DNA of 8,004 nucleotides from Deltaproteobacteria bacterium RIFCSPHIGHO2_12_FULL_43_9. GTDB taxonomy: Bacteria > Bdellovibrionota > O2-12-FULL-43-9. The DNA lies in NCBI GenBank assembly GCA_001798265.1, contig MGRR01000010.1, positions 1-8,004 of the forward strand, read 5' to 3'. The notes under the pieces were generated by a model. It did no database searches and had not been told where the DNA came from. It worked only from the letters and a program-made list of their open reading frames with translations. Numbering within the stretch: position 1 is the stretch's first letter; every line of letters starts with the position of its first letter. Position numbers and translations under genes: made by a program. Below are positions 6,775 to 8,004 of the stretch, in pieces.

Positions 6775-8004
6775 ATTCAGTAGGTGACTCAACTAATCTT
6801 ATATCCAGGGATAAAGCCTGAAGCTCTTTAATCAGAACATTAAAGGATTCCGGCAAGCCCGGTTCAAGAATATTTTCACCCTTAACAATCGATTCATAAA
6901 TTCTTGTACGGCCTATAACATCATCAGATTTAACCGTGAGGAATTCCTGAAGGGCATACGCGGCACCATAAGCCTCAAGTGCCCATACCTCCATCTCTCC
7001 CAACCTTTGACCACCAAATTGCGCTTTACCTCCAAGAGGCTGTTGCGTAACCAGCGAATATGGTCCAATTGATCTAGCGTGGATTTTGTCTTCAACAAGA
7101 TGATGCAGCTTCATCATATATATCTGGCCAACTGTGACGTCATGATCAAATGCCTCGCCAGATCTTCCGTCAAAAAGGGTTGCCTGTCCTTTTGTTGGCA
7201 ATTCGGCAATGGTCAAAAAATCACGGATCTCAGACTCAGAAGCCCCGTCAAAAACCGGTGTGGAAACGTGGACACCACCTCGTAAATTATAGGCAATTGT
7301 TTTCAACTCTTTTTCACTCGCATTATCGATTAATTTATCTATAACCGTGGAAGAATAAACCTTCTTTATGTACTTTTTAAGTTCATCCGGTCTCCATTGC
7401 GACAACAAAGAATTGATCTGCTCTCCAATACCTTTGGCAGCCCACCCCAAATGTGTCTCAAGTATTTGTCCCACGTTCATACGGGAAGGAACACCAAGCG
7501 GATTTAAAACTATGTCAACCGCAGTACCATCCGCGAGATATGGCATGTCTTCTATCGGGAGGGCCCGCGAAACAACCCCTTTATTCCCGTGGCGACCCGC
7601 CATTTTATCCCCAACCTGAAGCTTTCGCTTAATCGCAACATAGACCTTCACCATCTTGATAACACCCGGCGGAAGCTCATCCCCCTGCTTAAGTTTATGT
7701 ATCCTTTCCTGGAATAACATCTTAACAACATCGATCTGGTCATTAATTGTTTTTACAATCTGACTGACATCCTGTTCTAATTTTGTTTCAAGCGGAATAT
7801 GTGCAACCAGATCAAAGGGAATTGAACCAATAATCTCCGAGGTTATCTTATCCCCTTTTTTGAGCAAAACCTCGTTTCCATCTTCACTTAAAAGCTTTCC
7901 CGTTGTAGTTGCGCCTGTTATCAAAGAAGAGAGTCTGTCCATTGCGGTTCTTTTTATTATATTAATTTCCGCTGCCTGATCTTTTAAAAGTCGATTTATC
8001 TCCT
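6773..8004 (-). CDS. rpoB: DNA-directed RNA polymerase subunit beta (RpoB), 5' part missing
   Basis: This is the C-terminal 409 residues of the beta subunit, which with beta' forms the polymerase active centre. The frame stays open to the right edge, so the gene begins outside the window; full-length RpoB is usually about 1200-1400 residues. The ATG at 7942 is internal and not the start. Counting from the first whole codon, GDKMAGRHGNKG is at 131-142; its two lysines (133 and 141) correspond to E. coli Lys1065 and Lys1073, which contact the initiating nucleotide. Next come DIVLNPLGVPSRMNVGQILETH and the C-terminal clamp signature GEMEVWALEAYGAAYALQEFLTVKSDD, then the family-typical LPESFNVLIKEL near the end. 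The rifampicin-binding region is upstream and not visible, so nothing can be said about rifampicin response. The TAG stop overlaps the rpoC ribosome-binding site, and the gap to rpoC is 13 bases. Confidence 0.98.
   Translation of the reverse strand, partial: EINRLLKDQAAEINIIKRTAMDRLSSLITGATTTGKLLSEDGNEVLLKKGDKITSEIIGSIPFDLVAHIPLETKLEQDVSQIVKTINDQIDVVKMLFQERIHKLKQGDELPPGVIKMVKVYVAIKRKLQVGDKMAGRHGNKGVVSRALPIEDMPYLADGTAVDIVLNPLGVPSRMNVGQILETHLGWAAKGIGEQINSLLSQWRPDELKKYIKKVYSSTVIDKLIDNASEKELKTIAYNLRGGVHVSTPVFDGASESEIRDFLTIAELPTKGQATLFDGRSGEAFDHDVTVGQIYMMKLHHLVEDKIHARSIGPYSLVTQQPLGGKAQFGGQRLGEMEVWALEAYGAAYALQEFLTVKSDDVIGRTRIYESIVKGENILEPGLPESFNVLIKELQALSLDIRLVESPTE

Noticed and set aside
6773..7942. 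ATG at 7942 as an rpoB start giving a 389-residue protein
   Set aside because: The same frame is open without interruption to the window edge at 8004, so this ATG is an internal methionine of a longer RpoB.
1..8004. Search for CRISPR arrays, insertion sequences, tRNA genes, riboswitches or an unknown system
   Set aside because: Conserved coding sequence fills nearly all of the window, the spacers are 7-56 bases, and no direct-repeat array or transposase-like frame is present on either strand.

Overview
The window is one continuous stretch of a bacterial housekeeping operon. Every gene lies on the minus strand, so transcription runs from the right edge to the left edge: rpoB (3' part only), rpoC, rpsL, rpsG, fusA (5' part only). 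These encode the RNA polymerase beta and beta' subunits, ribosomal proteins uS12 and uS7, and elongation factor G. The order is the widespread bacterial rpoBC-str arrangement, in which tuf and the S10 ribosomal operon often follow to the left; that part is outside the window.

Organism: a Gram-negative-type bacterium with moderate to low GC content. RpoC carries the large insertion in the trigger loop (about residues 930-1103) typical of proteobacteria and several related Gram-negative phyla. Its N-terminus (Phe-Phe-Glu-Lys-Pro followed by Asn-Pro-Leu) resembles the form I recall from Desulfobacterota/Geobacter-like lineages. I infer Desulfobacterota, Nitrospirota, Nitrospinota or a neighbouring uncultured lineage, and cannot be more exact without a tree.

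Layout, in the direction of transcription: rpoB 8004-6773, a 13-base gap, rpoC 6759-2656 (TTG start), a 56-base gap, rpsL 2599-2228, an 11-base gap, rpsG 2216-1746, a 7-base gap, fusA 1738 to beyond base 1 (GTG start). No gap exceeds 56 bases. I see no promoter, terminator, RNA gene, mobile element or CRISPR array. The tight spacing, with ribosome-binding sites touching or overlapping the preceding stop codon at three of four junctions, suggests co-transcription and translational coupling.

The genes themselves look ordinary and intact, with catalytic and metal-binding residues in place. I found no new biological system. The one real anomaly is at the left edge: bases 1-22 are an exact reverse complement of bases 111-132, and the EF-G reading stops matching its family exactly where that repeat begins. 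This looks more like a fold-back chimera or assembly break than biology.
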